Below, piece after piece: positions 1 to 10,469 of a DNA stretch of 64,000 nucleotides. The notes under the pieces are model-generated. The model was not told the origin of the DNA. It ran no database searches and saw nothing but the letters and a program-made list of their open reading frames with translations. The translations under genes were made by a program, and so were the position numbers. This DNA comes from Planctomycetota bacterium (GTDB lineage: Bacteria > Planctomycetota > Planctomycetia > Pirellulales > Pirellulaceae), in NCBI GenBank assembly GCA_016872725.1, contig VGZC01000002.1, positions 124,001 through 188,000 on the forward strand. Direction: 5' to 3'. The first letter of the stretch is position 1, and every line of letters starts with the position of its first letter.

Positions 1-77
1 CCCGTGGGCTGAGCCGCCGTGGTGTCGGCCGAGACGTCGATTCGGAAGATGGGAGGAACCTGTTGCGGATCGTGCAT
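1..77 (-). CDS. 5' end of an unidentified protein (partial, runs off the left edge)
   Basis: A reading frame opens with ATG at 77 and stays open to the edge of the window (25 codons, beginning MHDPQQVPPIF). A ribosome binding site (GGAG) lies 6 nt upstream of the ATG, and a sigma70-type promoter lies just before that, so the start is well supported although too little protein is present to name it. The third-codon-position bias is GC-rich, like the other genes here. The function cannot be told. It is divergent from the conserved unknown gene at 479. Confidence 0.55.
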   Translation of the reverse strand, partial: MHDPQQVPPIFRIDVSADTTAAQPT

Positions 78-109
78 CGTGGACTCCAGTACGGCGTGCC
101 GGAGCCCTC

Positions 110-137
110 AGTATAGACAAACGCAGTGCCTTGTCGA
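110..137 (-). promoter_or_regulatory. sigma70-type promoter for the left-edge minus-strand gene
   Basis: Read on the minus strand: TCGACA (137-132, one mismatch to TTGACA), a 16-nt spacer, then TATACT (115-110). Predicted transcription would start near 103, giving a leader of about 26 nt before the ATG at 77 with its GGAG site. Confidence 0.5.
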
Positions 138-210
138 GCAATTCCACCGGTCGCGGCGAGACCTCACCGACCAACGGCCGTTCGAACGGGCCGCCCGTAC
201 CGATTCTCGC

Positions 211-293
211 GGCAAGCCGGAAAGAAGGCGAGCATCTTGCTTGCCTCTCCAAAGGTCCGAGATAAGGCGGCAAGCTGGACGCTAGCCCCACGG
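211..293. repeat. GCAAGC-type interspersed repeat in the 78-478 intergenic region
   Basis: The 400-nt gap between the left-edge gene and the gene at 479 carries an inverted pair GGCAAGC (211-217) / GCTTGCC (239-245), followed by GGCAAGCTGG...GCCCCACGG (266-293). The latter resembles the better-preserved palindrome in front of mnmG (5431-5460). I see no convincing gene in this gap. Confidence 0.4.
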
Positions 294-478
294 CACGCGA
301 ACCTCGCGGCTTCGCCGAGCTCTCCCAGTCGCGCCACTTTCGCAGACCTTCGAGCAAGGTCGGTAAAGGTGCTAAAGTCCAGCATCGGCCCGACCCGATC
401 ATTGCACGGTCCACACGCGGGCGACCCGCCCGCTCGATTCGCGATTCGCAAACCGTGCGGGGAGGTTGCAGCGGCCTG

Positions 479-1120
479 ATGAGCGGACCAAGCCCTTCGA
501 GCGGAGCGGGAACCGGAGGACCGCCGACAGTCGGGTTCGTGACGGTTGTCGCGGGCGGCGACGCGACGTGGATCGGCGGCTATCTCGTGCTCAACACGCT
601 CGGCCGACCGATCGAATTCCACTGTACGGCTCCGGTGCGAGCCAGCCGCGCCCAGGAGATTCTCTACGGTCCGACCCTTCAACCGTTCTTGTTCGGCGAA
701 CAGATCGCCCAGGCGCTCGTCCGCAAATCGAGCGCGAAACCGCTCTTCGTCTGCACCGATCTCGATCCCGTTCTGGCCGTCCGGGGAACCCTGGATACGC
801 CCGTCGCGCGCATTGTCGTCTCCGATCCCGGTTCCAACTCGGTCGGCGAAGATCGATCGCGTGCCGGACCCGGCCTAACGGCATCCCGGACATCGTTCGG
901 CGGCGAGTCGCAAGAGAGCGACGGCCGGTCCCCAAGGAGGGCCTGCGCCGTTCCGACGCCGTTCGAGCTTGGCGCGCGCCGGTTGGAAGTGGCGAACCGA
1001 TTCGAGTCGGACGGTCCGCGGATCGTCGAGTTATGGCGGGCGCACGCGAACGAGTTGGACTTGGCCGAGCCGTTCGAGCGGATTCGGGAAGCGATCGGCG
1101 AGGCGAGAAAGGCCGCCTGA
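479..1120 (+). CDS. conserved unknown protein paired with a SNF2 helicase
   Basis: 213 residues, family not named. The N-terminal half is compact and hydrophobic (residues 15-110: [20 protein letters not shown], then a stretch ending [14 protein letters not shown]); the middle is low-complexity and charged; the C-terminus is helical. There is no signal peptide or membrane segment. The ATG at 479 was chosen over a GTG at 455 because a GGAGG (461-465) precedes it, though the spacing (13 nt) is long. It ends 49 nt before the helicase gene on the same strand, so the two are probably co-transcribed. The layout suggests a partner of the helicase, but nothing in the sequence shows its role. Confidence 0.75.
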   Translation: MSGPSPSSGAGTGGPPTVGFVTVVAGGDATWIGGYLVLNTLGRPIEFHCTAPVRASRAQEILYGPTLQPFLFGEQIAQALVRKSSAKPLFVCTDLDPVLAVRGTLDTPVARIVVSDPGSNSVGEDRSRAGPGLTASRTSFGGESQESDGRSPRRACAVPTPFELGARRLEVANRFESDGPRIVELWRAHANELDLAEPFERIREAIGEARKAA

Positions 1121-1169
1121 CCGCGGGGATCGAGCGGCGATCGGAGCCCATTCGCACGACGAGGACGGC

Positions 1170-2963
<1,794 letters not shown>

Positions 2964-3026
2964 GCGCGATTCGAACGCGTCCCGTCCGCCGAGCGCTTTG
3001 CCGTCGAGTTACGGCTCACCGCGTCG

Positions 3027-3048
3027 GCGGAAGTTCCGCGACTTCCGC
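3027..3048. terminator. hairpin between convergent genes
   Basis: Perfect inverted repeat GCGGAAGT (3027-3034), loop TCCGCG, ACTTCCGC (3041-3048), between the 3' ends of the SNF2 gene (+) and the FG-GAP/esterase gene (-). There is no clear T-run, so termination is inferred from position. Confidence 0.3.
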
Positions 3049-5315
3049 TACGGGGCGCCGAGCGCGGCGTCGAGCCATTCGTAGCACGCCTCGCGCGTCT
3101 CGGGCGGGAAATCGTGGCCGCATTCGGGATAGACGTACCGGACACGGCCCTCGGCGCGCAGCAGCGCATAGACCCTCGCCGACTCGGCCTCCACCTCGCG
3201 CACGCCCTCGACCGCGAAGTTCGAGTCGCCGGTCGGCGCGTTGACGAACACCGATCGAGGCGCGATCGCGCCGAGCACCTCGAAGAAGTCGAACGGTACC
3301 CGGTTCGGATCGTTGCCGAACCGATCCCGGATGCGCGGCATGTATCGGTCACTTGTCCAGCCCGCGAGGTTGCCCTCGTAATAGTGGTGGAACGCCGTGA
3401 AACCGCAGCTCGTCACGACCGCCCGCAAACGCTGGTCGAACGCCGCGGTGAACAGCGCGTTGTGCCCGCCGAGCGAATGGCCGATGACTCCGATCCGATC
3501 GGGATCGACCTCCGGCATCGCCTCGAGCAGGTCGACCGCCCGCATGTTGTTCCAGATCGCCTTCATCGATCCGCTCGCGTACCGGTCGCGCGCGGCCGCG
3601 AAGTCGTACGGATAATCACCGAACGACGGATAGTCGGGAACCAGACAGACATATCCCCGTTTCGCGAGCTCGTCGGCGTAGTGGAGATTCGCGAGTCCGC
3701 CGAGTCCGGCCGGTTCGCCCTTTCCGATGCCTGTGGTCTGGTGCAGGCAGAGCATGGCGGGGCCGGGAGAACGTTGGTTCTTCGGAACGAGCAAGAACGC
3801 GGGAACGGAATCGCCGGGTTCCGGAGTGAACCGGATCTGTTTGCGGAGATAGGTCCCCGCGTCGGCCGTATCGAGGATGCGCGCGTCGAGCGGCACGCGG
3901 CGCGACGCATCGGGCTCGACGCCCATCGCCTCGCGCATCCCATCGAGGATCGCCGCGCGGCGGACACCCCACGCGAACGGATCGTCAATCACTCCGGATG
4001 CGCCCGATCGAAGGAGATCGCGATGGTTGAACAGGGGCAAGTCCGCGGATTCGGCGTTCGGTCGCTCCTCACCGGAGAGGTTCACCGCGAGATACAGGCC
4101 GCTTCGATCGGCGACGACCAGATCCAGGTCGCCGTCGCCGTCGAGGTCGGCCGTTTTGGGATCGAGTCCGAATGCGACACGTCCTCCGCGATGGATCGTC
4201 CCGCGGGACCACGTATGCGACGCCGTTTCGTACGCGTAGGCATACAGCGCGAGCGGATCGTACTCACCAAGATCGCGGCCCTCGTGGCCCAAGTACCTCG
4301 GTCCCGTGATCAACTCGGGCCGATCGTCGCCGTCGAGATCGGCCACGAGCAGGCTGTGCGCTTGAGACCAACTCGAATCGATCGTGTGCTGCCTCCATTC
4401 CGCCGCCCCGCCCGCCTGAATCCGCTCCATCCAATAGAGGCCGACATGATGGCCCCGTCCCCAAATCAGATCGGCGTCTCCATCGGCATCGACGTCGTGG
4501 ACGAGGACCGGGATGCTCGCGTCGCGGTGGAGCCGAAACTCGGGTCGCGGAATCCACGAACCGTCCCCGCCCGCCTCGAACCAACCGGACGGCCCCACCA
4601 GATCGATCCGTCCATCCCCGTTCAGATCGCCGGCTCCGATGCCGTGACCGGCGAGCCCGGCGGGAAGAACGTGGCGAGTCCAAAGCGCGGATGCGGCCCC
4701 GGTCGTCGCCGCGCCGGACGGCAATTCCCACCATGCGGCGAAATCGGAACCGTTCGGCAGCAGGTCGACCCGCCCGTCGGCATTCAGGTCGACGAGCCGC
4801 GCGGTCTCCATGGGACCCGGTGTGTCCACGACATGCTTGGACCACGGATGGTCCGCCGAACCGGGATTGCGGACCCAATAGATCGATTGGCTGCGATAGT
4901 TCGCGCTGATCACGTCGGTCCACCCGTCCCCGTCCACGTCGTACGGCAAGTTGGAATAGTCGTCGAATCGCCCTCGAATGACCTCGACGTCCCGCACGAA
5001 ATGCCTCGCGCGCTGTTCGAATGCGGCGCGTGACGGGGACGCGCCGGACGCGGACGTCCGCGTGAACTCGTACCACGCGCCTCCCGAGAAAACGTCGAGC
5101 GTTCCGTCCCGATTGACGTCGAAGACCGCGCACGCGGGATACTCGGCCGCCGCCTCGATCGAGACGATTCGGAACGGAGGGATTTTGGCCCATACCGATC
5201 CCGACGCCGGAATCCCGATCGAAGCGATCGCGACGAGTCTTCCGATCCAATCGAACACACGCGATGGAACCGATGCGCCGAACGGCGCCGCGCCGAATCG
5301 AAACATGCCGAACAC
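3048..5315 (-). CDS. secreted FG-GAP/VCBS repeat protein fused to an alpha/beta-hydrolase (acetyl-xylan-esterase-like)
   Basis: 755 residues. A hydrophobic N-terminus (about 1-45) looks like a signal or anchor. Residues ~60-400 hold about seven FG-GAP/VCBS units with Ca-binding-like cores such as DVNRDGTLDV, DVDGDGWTDV, DLNADGRVDL, DLNGDGRIDL, DVDADGDADL and DLDGDGDLDL; these form a beta-propeller in the family. The C-terminal ~320 residues are a dienelactone-hydrolase/acetyl-esterase fold, with nucleophile motif GHSLGGH and a late CGHDFP histidine. A role in extracellular polysaccharide ester cleavage is inferred. The start is the ATG at 5315, divergent from mnmG. Confidence 0.85.
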   Translation of the reverse strand: MFGMFRFGAAPFGASVPSRVFDWIGRLVAIASIGIPASGSVWAKIPPFRIVSIEAAAEYPACAVFDVNRDGTLDVFSGGAWYEFTRTSASGASPSRAAFEQRARHFVRDVEVIRGRFDDYSNLPYDVDGDGWTDVISANYRSQSIYWVRNPGSADHPWSKHVVDTPGPMETARLVDLNADGRVDLLPNGSDFAAWWELPSGAATTGAASALWTRHVLPAGLAGHGIGAGDLNGDGRIDLVGPSGWFEAGGDGSWIPRPEFRLHRDASIPVLVHDVDADGDADLIWGRGHHVGLYWMERIQAGGAAEWRQHTIDSSWSQAHSLLVADLDGDDRPELITGPRYLGHEGRDLGEYDPLALYAYAYETASHTWSRGTIHRGGRVAFGLDPKTADLDGDGDLDLVVADRSGLYLAVNLSGEERPNAESADLPLFNHRDLLRSGASGVIDDPFAWGVRRAAILDGMREAMGVEPDASRRVPLDARILDTADAGTYLRKQIRFTPEPGDSVPAFLLVPKNQRSPGPAMLCLHQTTGIGKGEPAGLGGLANLHYADELAKRGYVCLVPDYPSFGDYPYDFAAARDRYASGSMKAIWNNMRAVDLLEAMPEVDPDRIGVIGHSLGGHNALFTAAFDQRLRAVVTSCGFTAFHHYYEGNLAGWTSDRYMPRIRDRFGNDPNRVPFDFFEVLGAIAPRSVFVNAPTGDSNFAVEGVREVEAESARVYALLRAEGRVRYVYPECGHDFPPETREACYEWLDAALGAP

Positions 5316-5405
5316 TCCCCGGATTGCGCGATGACCCGTCGCCTTGCAAGAGTGAATCTACCGGTCCGAAGGCGTCTCGGATACCCTGAAGGCGGATTCG
5401 AGCGT

Positions 5406-5451
5406 GGCAAGCTTCCGGCTTGCCTGAGGCGGGCAAGCTGGGAGCTTGCCC
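5406..5451. repeat. double palindrome (GCAAGC repeat) upstream of mnmG
   Basis: Two adjacent hairpins: GGCAAGC (5406-5412), TTCCG, GCTTGCC (5418-5424); and GGGCAAGCT (5431-5439), GGG, AGCTTGCCC (5443-5451). Both lie in the divergent spacer between the FG-GAP gene and mnmG. Because neither flanking gene ends here they are not terminators; they look like REP-type interspersed palindromes. Confidence 0.6.
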
Positions 5452-5472
5452 CACGGTTGGAGTTCCTGCGCG

Positions 5473-7326
5473 GTGGGCCGATCGACATACACATTCGATG
5501 TCCTGGTGGTCGGCGCCGGGCACGCCGGCACCGAAGCGGCGCTCGCGGCCGCCCGCGCCGGCGCATCGGTCGCGCTGCTCACCTCGAATCTCGACACCGT
5601 GGCGCAGATGAGCTGCAACCCGGCGATCGGCGGGGTCGCGAAAGGGCAACTCGTCCGCGAAATCGACGCGCTCGGCGGCGCCATGGGCCGCGCGATCGAC
5701 GCCGCGGGCATCCAATTCCGCATGCTCAATGTGCGCAAGGGGCCCGCGATGCACGGCCCGCGCGCCCAAGCCGACAAGAGGGCCTATCAACAGGAAGTGA
5801 AGCGCGTCGTCGAGTCCCAGCCGGGGCTCGCCCTGCGCCAGGAAACGGTCGAGGACCTCTTGACCGAATCGCGCCGAGGAGAGCGTCGCGCGCGGGGCGT
5901 CCGTGTCCGGGGAGACGCCGAATACCTCGCGCCGTGCGTCGTCCTGACGACCGGCACTTTCCTTCAGGCCGTGATGCACACGGGCGAACAGACGACGCCG
6001 GGCGGCCGAGCCGGTGAGGGGACGACGGCGGGAATCAGCGAGGCACTGCGCCGGCTCGGGTTCGTCGTCTCCCGGTTCAAGACGGGCACTCCGCCGCGAC
6101 TGAACGGCCGAACCATCGATTACGATAGGGCCGAGCGCCAACCGGGCGACGATACACCGCGTCCGTTTTCCTTCTTGCGGGATCGTCTGGAGGTGGAGCA
6201 AATCCCGTGCTGGACCGTCCACACGAACGAGTCGGTCCACGCCTTGATCCGGGAAAACCTGCATCGCGCGCCCATGTACTCTGGGCAGATCCGTTCGAGT
6301 GGACCGCGGTATTGCCCGTCGATCGAAGACAAGGTCGTTCGTTTCGCGGAGAAGGCCCGCCATCAGTTGTTCCTGGAACCCGAGGGGCGCCGGACGCACG
6401 AAGTGTATGTGAACGGGCTTTCGACGAGCCTTCCGCGCGACGTGCAGGATGCGGTGATCCAGCGGATCCCCGCGCTCGAACGGGCCCAAATCGTGCGATA
6501 CGGCTACGCCGTCGAATACGATTATTGCCCGCCCGACCAGCTTTGGCCGTGGCTCGAAACCAAACGGATCCGCGGCCTCTTCTTCGCGGGCCAACTGAAC
6601 GGAACGACGGGCTACGAGGAAGCCGGAGCGCAGGGCCTTGTCGCGGGCATCAACGCGGCCTTGCGCCTTCGAGACGCGCCGCCCCTGGTGCTCGGCCGCG
6701 ATCAAGCGTACATCGGCGTCATGATCGACGATTTGGTGACGCGCGGCGTGGATGAGCCGTACCGGATGTTCACGAGCCGAGCCGAACATCGCATGGTCCT
6801 CAGGCACGACAACGCCGACCGAAGGCTCACCCCGCTCGGACGCCGCCTCGGACTGGTCGACGAGCCGCGCGGCCGGATCCTCGAGGAGAAAGTCGGACGC
6901 ATCGAGGAAACGCTGAGCCGTATCCGCTCGACACGGATCGGCCAATCGACCCTCGAAGAGATCCTGCGCAGGCCCGAATCCACTTGGGAAACGCTCGTCG
7001 CCATGTTCCCTCCGCTCGCCGAAGTCCCCGACCCGGTCCTGGAACAGGTCGTCCACGACGTGAAATACGCGGGCTATGTTTTCCGCCAGCGACAGCAGGT
7101 CGATCGCATGGCCCGACTCGCCGAACGATCGATCCCGCCCGACCTCGACTACGACGCGATCCCTCACCTTCGATCGGAAGCCCGCGAAAAACTCGGCCGT
7201 ATCCGCCCTCTATCGCTGGCGCAAGCGAGCCGGATCAGCGGCATCACGCCCGCCGATCTCGCCGTACTCCTCCTCCGACTCGAAGGCCGCCGTCCTCGGC
7301 CCTCTCCCGCCAACGACGAACCTTGA
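5473..7326 (+). CDS. mnmG: tRNA uridine 5-carboxymethylaminomethyl modification enzyme MnmG (GidA)
   Basis: 617 residues, the usual length. MnmG works with MnmE to build the cmnm5 group on U34 of certain tRNAs, using FAD and folate. Visible are the FAD fold GAGHAGTEAALAAARAG at the N-terminus, CNPAIGGVAKGQLVREIDALGG just after, the first family signature SGPRYCPSIEDK, and the second GTTGYEEAGAQGLVAGINAA. A GTG at 5473 was taken as start: GGAG at 5459-5462 sits 10 nt before it, and the protein then begins MGRSTYTFDVLVVG, like its relatives. An upstream TTG at 5446 lies within a palindromic repeat and is less likely. mnmE and rsmG are not adjacent. Confidence 0.96.
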   Translation: MGRSTYTFDVLVVGAGHAGTEAALAAARAGASVALLTSNLDTVAQMSCNPAIGGVAKGQLVREIDALGGAMGRAIDAAGIQFRMLNVRKGPAMHGPRAQADKRAYQQEVKRVVESQPGLALRQETVEDLLTESRRGERRARGVRVRGDAEYLAPCVVLTTGTFLQAVMHTGEQTTPGGRAGEGTTAGISEALRRLGFVVSRFKTGTPPRLNGRTIDYDRAERQPGDDTPRPFSFLRDRLEVEQIPCWTVHTNESVHALIRENLHRAPMYSGQIRSSGPRYCPSIEDKVVRFAEKARHQLFLEPEGRRTHEVYVNGLSTSLPRDVQDAVIQRIPALERAQIVRYGYAVEYDYCPPDQLWPWLETKRIRGLFFAGQLNGTTGYEEAGAQGLVAGINAALRLRDAPPLVLGRDQAYIGVMIDDLVTRGVDEPYRMFTSRAEHRMVLRHDNADRRLTPLGRRLGLVDEPRGRILEEKVGRIEETLSRIRSTRIGQSTLEEILRRPESTWETLVAMFPPLAEVPDPVLEQVVHDVKYAGYVFRQRQQVDRMARLAERSIPPDLDYDAIPHLRSEAREKLGRIRPLSLAQASRISGITPADLAVLLLRLEGRRPRPSPANDEP

Positions 7327-7978
7327 TCGGGCCGCACGCCAGCTTTTCCGCCCGAGCGGGGTGGCGTTCGACGGCCTGCCTCGCGTCCTCAAACGCCCCC
7401 TTGACATTCCTTCCGCTCGAACGCCGACACAACCACGCGGAACTCGGCCCAAAATGGTCGCCTTGGCGTAAAACGTTTTCCATTCGGGACTTGCGGCTTC
7501 CAGATCGATATTGACTCGATTTGGTACCCGTATATAATCTGCGCGATTGGCAAACTCGGTAAAACTGGGAGATCCGGTGGAGCTTGCCGATTGCGTCGGT
7601 TGCAAGTCATGGCGTTGCCGGAGAAAGGCTGGAAGTCGGGAAACCTGCGATCGACTGCGTCGCACGGGAAGCCTGGACACGGGAAGCCTGGACACGGGAA
7701 GCCTGGAAGCGTGCGAACCGGGCGGCGGCATCGAGCGATGCCGGGAACCTGTGGCGGCCGGGGATGTTTGGGTGAGAAAGGGAGTCGCGAAGGCGCGGAA
7801 CGCGCGTCGAGCGGAAGTCAGGTGTGCCTCATGGGGCACCCAGGTATGTACGAGGGAGCTCGAGGGCCAGCGACAACGTGGTGTTCACGGAGGTTTGGGG
7901 GAATCGGGAATCGGCCACGCGCCGAGCGTCGGTTTTCGCAGGCTGGCCCGACCATCGTCCAGGAAGGGTGGTTCAATA
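7327..7978 (+). other. intergenic region: promoter and ~430-nt untranslated leader
   Basis: The 652 nt between mnmG and the HTH-receiver gene hold a strong promoter (7511-7538) and then about 430 transcribed nt before the next start codon. No frame in the leader has a good ribosome site or coding bias. It contains a 15-bp direct repeat (ACGGGAAGCCTGGAC at 7664-7678 and 7679-7693, with a partial third copy to 7706) and a small hairpin GTGCCTCATGGGGCAC near 7823-7838. It lacks the conserved cores of RNase P RNA, tmRNA and SRP RNA that I could look for. It could be a structured 5' leader or a separate small RNA. Confidence 0.45.
7511..7538 (+). promoter_or_regulatory. strong sigma70-type promoter
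   Basis: TTGACT (7511-7516), a 16-nt spacer, TATAAT (7533-7538): 5/6 and 6/6 matches to consensus, the best promoter seen in the window. The predicted start is near 7545. The first gene downstream is the HTH-receiver gene at 7979. Confidence 0.65.
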
Positions 7979-8569
7979 ATGTCCACGACGAAGACTGTTT
8001 TCACGACCGGTGAAGCGGCCAAGATCTGCAAGGTGAGCCAACAGACGATCATCCGTTGTTTCGACAACGGGACGCTGAAGGGCTTCCGCGTGCCGGGCAG
8101 CCGGTTCCGCCGGATTCCGCGCGATCAGTTGTTTTCCTTCATGAAGGACAACGGCATCCCGACCGATGCGCTCGAAAGCGGAAAACGCAAGCTCTTGATC
8201 GTCGACGACGATCAGGAACTCGTCGAATTGATGGTGGACGTGTTCGAGCGGGACGGACGATACGAGATCCGTACCGCCAACAACGGATTCGACGCGGGCA
8301 TGCTCGTCAAGGAATTCCGGCCCGACGTCGTGGTGCTCGACGTCATGCTCCCCGACATCAACGGCAAAGAGGTTTGCCAGCGGGTGCGGAGCGACGACAG
8401 CCTCGAAGCGGTCAAGATCATCTGCATCTCGGGGATGGTCGAGCACGACAAGATCGCCGAGTTGCGTGCGGCGGGCGCGAACGACTTCCTGCAGAAACCG
8501 TTCGTGATCGATCGGTTGTTGGATCGGGTTTGCGAGTTGCTCGACATGGAACGTCCTTTGCGCGTGTAG
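7979..8569 (+). CDS. HTH (excisionase/MerR-like) plus receiver domain fusion response regulator
   Basis: 196 residues. Residues ~7-60 form an excisionase/MerR-like winged helix (TTGEAAKICKVSQQTIIRCF, then VPGSRFRRIPRDQL). Residues ~72-190 form a complete CheY-like receiver: acidic pair at D76-D78, phospho-acceptor D121 in VVLDVMLP, conserved Ser151, and K173 in LQKPF. The order is the reverse of the usual response regulator, which has the receiver first. The ATG follows AGGAAGG. The histidine kinase at 8757 is the likely partner, so phosphorylation probably tunes DNA binding by the N-terminal domain; the targets are unknown. Confidence 0.88.
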   Translation: MSTTKTVFTTGEAAKICKVSQQTIIRCFDNGTLKGFRVPGSRFRRIPRDQLFSFMKDNGIPTDALESGKRKLLIVDDDQELVELMVDVFERDGRYEIRTANNGFDAGMLVKEFRPDVVVLDVMLPDINGKEVCQRVRSDDSLEAVKIICISGMVEHDKIAELRAAGANDFLQKPFVIDRLLDRVCELLDMERPLRV

Positions 8570-8578
8570 CGCGTCCGT

Positions 8579-8699
8579 GTGGATTGATCGCCGTGGATTG
8601 ATCGCCGTGGATTGATCGCCGTGGATTGATCGCCGTGGATTGATCGCCGTGGATTGATCGCCGTGGATTGATCGCCGTGGATTGATCGCCGTGGATTGA
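8579..8699. repeat. 14-bp tandem repeat, eight full copies
   Basis: The unit GTGGATTGATCGCC is repeated eight times without mismatch from 8579 to 8690, followed by a 9-nt partial copy (8691-8699). It fills the spacer between the response regulator and the kinase. Perfect identity suggests recent expansion or homogenisation. Read on the minus strand it gives a repeated peptide, but no start signal or ribosome site supports that. Confidence 0.95.
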
Positions 8700-8756
8700 G
8701 GAATACGGGTCGCGGAGGCCGCGGCGCTTCCGCGAACTGTTGCGGAAGGCATTCGC

Positions 8757-10325
8757 ATGCACGTCCTCCCGCTACGCATGGAATGCGGCGAGACGCATGG
8801 ACTGCCCTTGCATGACGGGGCGGCCGCCGAACTGGCCGATCTTTGGTTGACCGAGCCCGACGACGGCGTCCGCGGGCGCCTGCAGTCGTTGCTTTGCCGT
8901 GAACCGACGCTCGTTGTCTGGGCCGCGTGTCGGTTTCGACTCGCATCGGGCCGGCCCGTCGCGGGCCTGTCGGACTTGGCGCATTGGTTGGACGCGATGC
9001 GAAGCCGCGTCTGGGAATCGTCGCCCGACCCCGAGCTGGCCGGCTGGATACCGGCCGACGATCGCACGATCGGGGCCTGGTCCGAGCAGGCGGCCCTTTC
9101 GGTCGCCGTCGCGGACCTCGCATCGGCCCGCGCGGCCGAAGCGATGCGCGACCGAGCGCGTCTCGTCGGTCTTTTTTTCGGGTCCGATGCGTGGCGCCCA
9201 CCCTCCGGGAGCGAACGAGGCCATGGGGCGGAGCGGCTGGGCGGATGGGCCGCATGGGCGTTGGAAACCGGACCGAACGACATCCGGTCGAACGGACACG
9301 ACCTCGTTGGGTTGGTCGAAGGAGCGGCGCGGGATTGCGAAGCCGATCGTCGGACCGTGCTCGAATCCCCAGGCGCGAAGCGGATTCAGGCCGCGTGGCG
9401 AGGCTCCACCCGCGATTGGCTCCGAGGCCTCGATCGGATCGCCCGCATGGCGCGGCGGCTCGAGCAATGGGAAGAGCGGTTCACCGAGTCGGTAGAACGG
9501 GAGAAGCTCGAGGCCATCAAGGAGTTCGCGTACGGCGCCGGGCACGAGATCAACAACCCGCTCGCGAACATCGCCACGCGCGCCCAGGCGCTGCTCCGCG
9601 ATGAACACGATCCCGAACGGCGCAGGAAGCTCGCGACGATCAATAGCCAGGCGTTTCGGGCGCACGAGATGATCGCCGACGTGATGCTGTTCGCGCGCCC
9701 TCCGTTGATCGAGCCGCGCCACGTCTCCGCCCACTCGCTCGTCGACGGCGTACTGAAGGAGCTCGTCGCCGTCGCAGCGATTCAGGAGACCCGCCTCGTT
9801 CGCGTCGGGACCGATGCCGATTTCGAGATCGCCGCCGACCCCCGCCAGCTCGCCGTCGCCCTCAAGTCGCTCTGCGTGAACGCGCTCGAAGCGGTCGGAA
9901 CCGGTGGTTGGGTCGAGGTCGACGCTCGGTCGGCCTGGAGCGCGGGCTCGGAGGCGGACGACGCGGGGAGCGACGCGGACGGCGACGCGGGGAGCGGGCC
10001 GGTTCGCGGAGGTTTGGAAGGGCCGAGCAACGCGCGCCGTTCGCCCGCATGCGACACGATCGTGGTTCGGGATAACGGACCGGGTATTCCCGATTGGATC
10101 CGACCACGCGTCTTCGATCCGTATTTCTCCGGACGCGAAGCGGGACGCGGGCTGGGACTCGGTCTGACCAAGTGCTGGCGGATCGTCACGCTGCACGGCG
10201 GCCGGATGCGCGTGGATCGGCCTGAATCGGGAGCCTCGATCGCGATCGAGATCCCCGCGATCCCGCGACAAGGCGCCGGCCCGGAGCGCGACCAAGGTCT
10301 GGCGACCGCCGCCGACCTGTATTGA
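8757..10325 (+). CDS. soluble sensor histidine kinase
   Basis: 522 residues. The N-terminal ~240 residues are an unnamed helical region without membrane segments. Residues ~250-320 are the dimerisation domain with the phospho-acceptor His263 in GAGHEINNPLANI, followed by an HATPase_c domain: N box around CVNALEAV, G1 RDNGPGIP, F box FDPYFSG, G2 GRGLGLGL. A ~45-residue Gly/Ala/Asp-rich insert separates the N and G1 boxes. GGAAGG 7 nt upstream supports the ATG. The gene follows the HTH-receiver gene, so the two likely form a cytoplasmic two-component system; the signal is unknown. Confidence 0.92.
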   Translation: MHVLPLRMECGETHGLPLHDGAAAELADLWLTEPDDGVRGRLQSLLCREPTLVVWAACRFRLASGRPVAGLSDLAHWLDAMRSRVWESSPDPELAGWIPADDRTIGAWSEQAALSVAVADLASARAAEAMRDRARLVGLFFGSDAWRPPSGSERGHGAERLGGWAAWALETGPNDIRSNGHDLVGLVEGAARDCEADRRTVLESPGAKRIQAAWRGSTRDWLRGLDRIARMARRLEQWEERFTESVEREKLEAIKEFAYGAGHEINNPLANIATRAQALLRDEHDPERRRKLATINSQAFRAHEMIADVMLFARPPLIEPRHVSAHSLVDGVLKELVAVAAIQETRLVRVGTDADFEIAADPRQLAVALKSLCVNALEAVGTGGWVEVDARSAWSAGSEADDAGSDADGDAGSGPVRGGLEGPSNARRSPACDTIVVRDNGPGIPDWIRPRVFDPYFSGREAGRGLGLGLTKCWRIVTLHGGRMRVDRPESGASIAIEIPAIPRQGAGPERDQGLATAADLY

Positions 10326-10469
10326 ATCGCGACGCAAAGGTTGTGCCAGGCCTTCTTCCCCGGTGCCCCTGGATTCCTCTTCGTGGGACGCGTGGTCCAC
10401 GTGGTCGACGGATCCGATCGGTGACCCCGACGCGCGGGCCCGACCCGTGGAGAACGCGTCCGCGGTACG

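Noticed and set aside
4264-7167. 967-codon minus-strand frame spanning mnmG and part of the FG-GAP gene
   Set aside because: Antisense to mnmG, with no family motif and no start signal.
8579-8699. Possible CRISPR array
   Set aside because: Units are directly adjacent with no spacers and no cas genes nearby.
8212-9255. Minus-strand protein with repeated NPRRSIHGDQSTAI
   Set aside because: The peptide simply reflects the 14-bp tandem repeat and the frame lies opposite the kinase gene.
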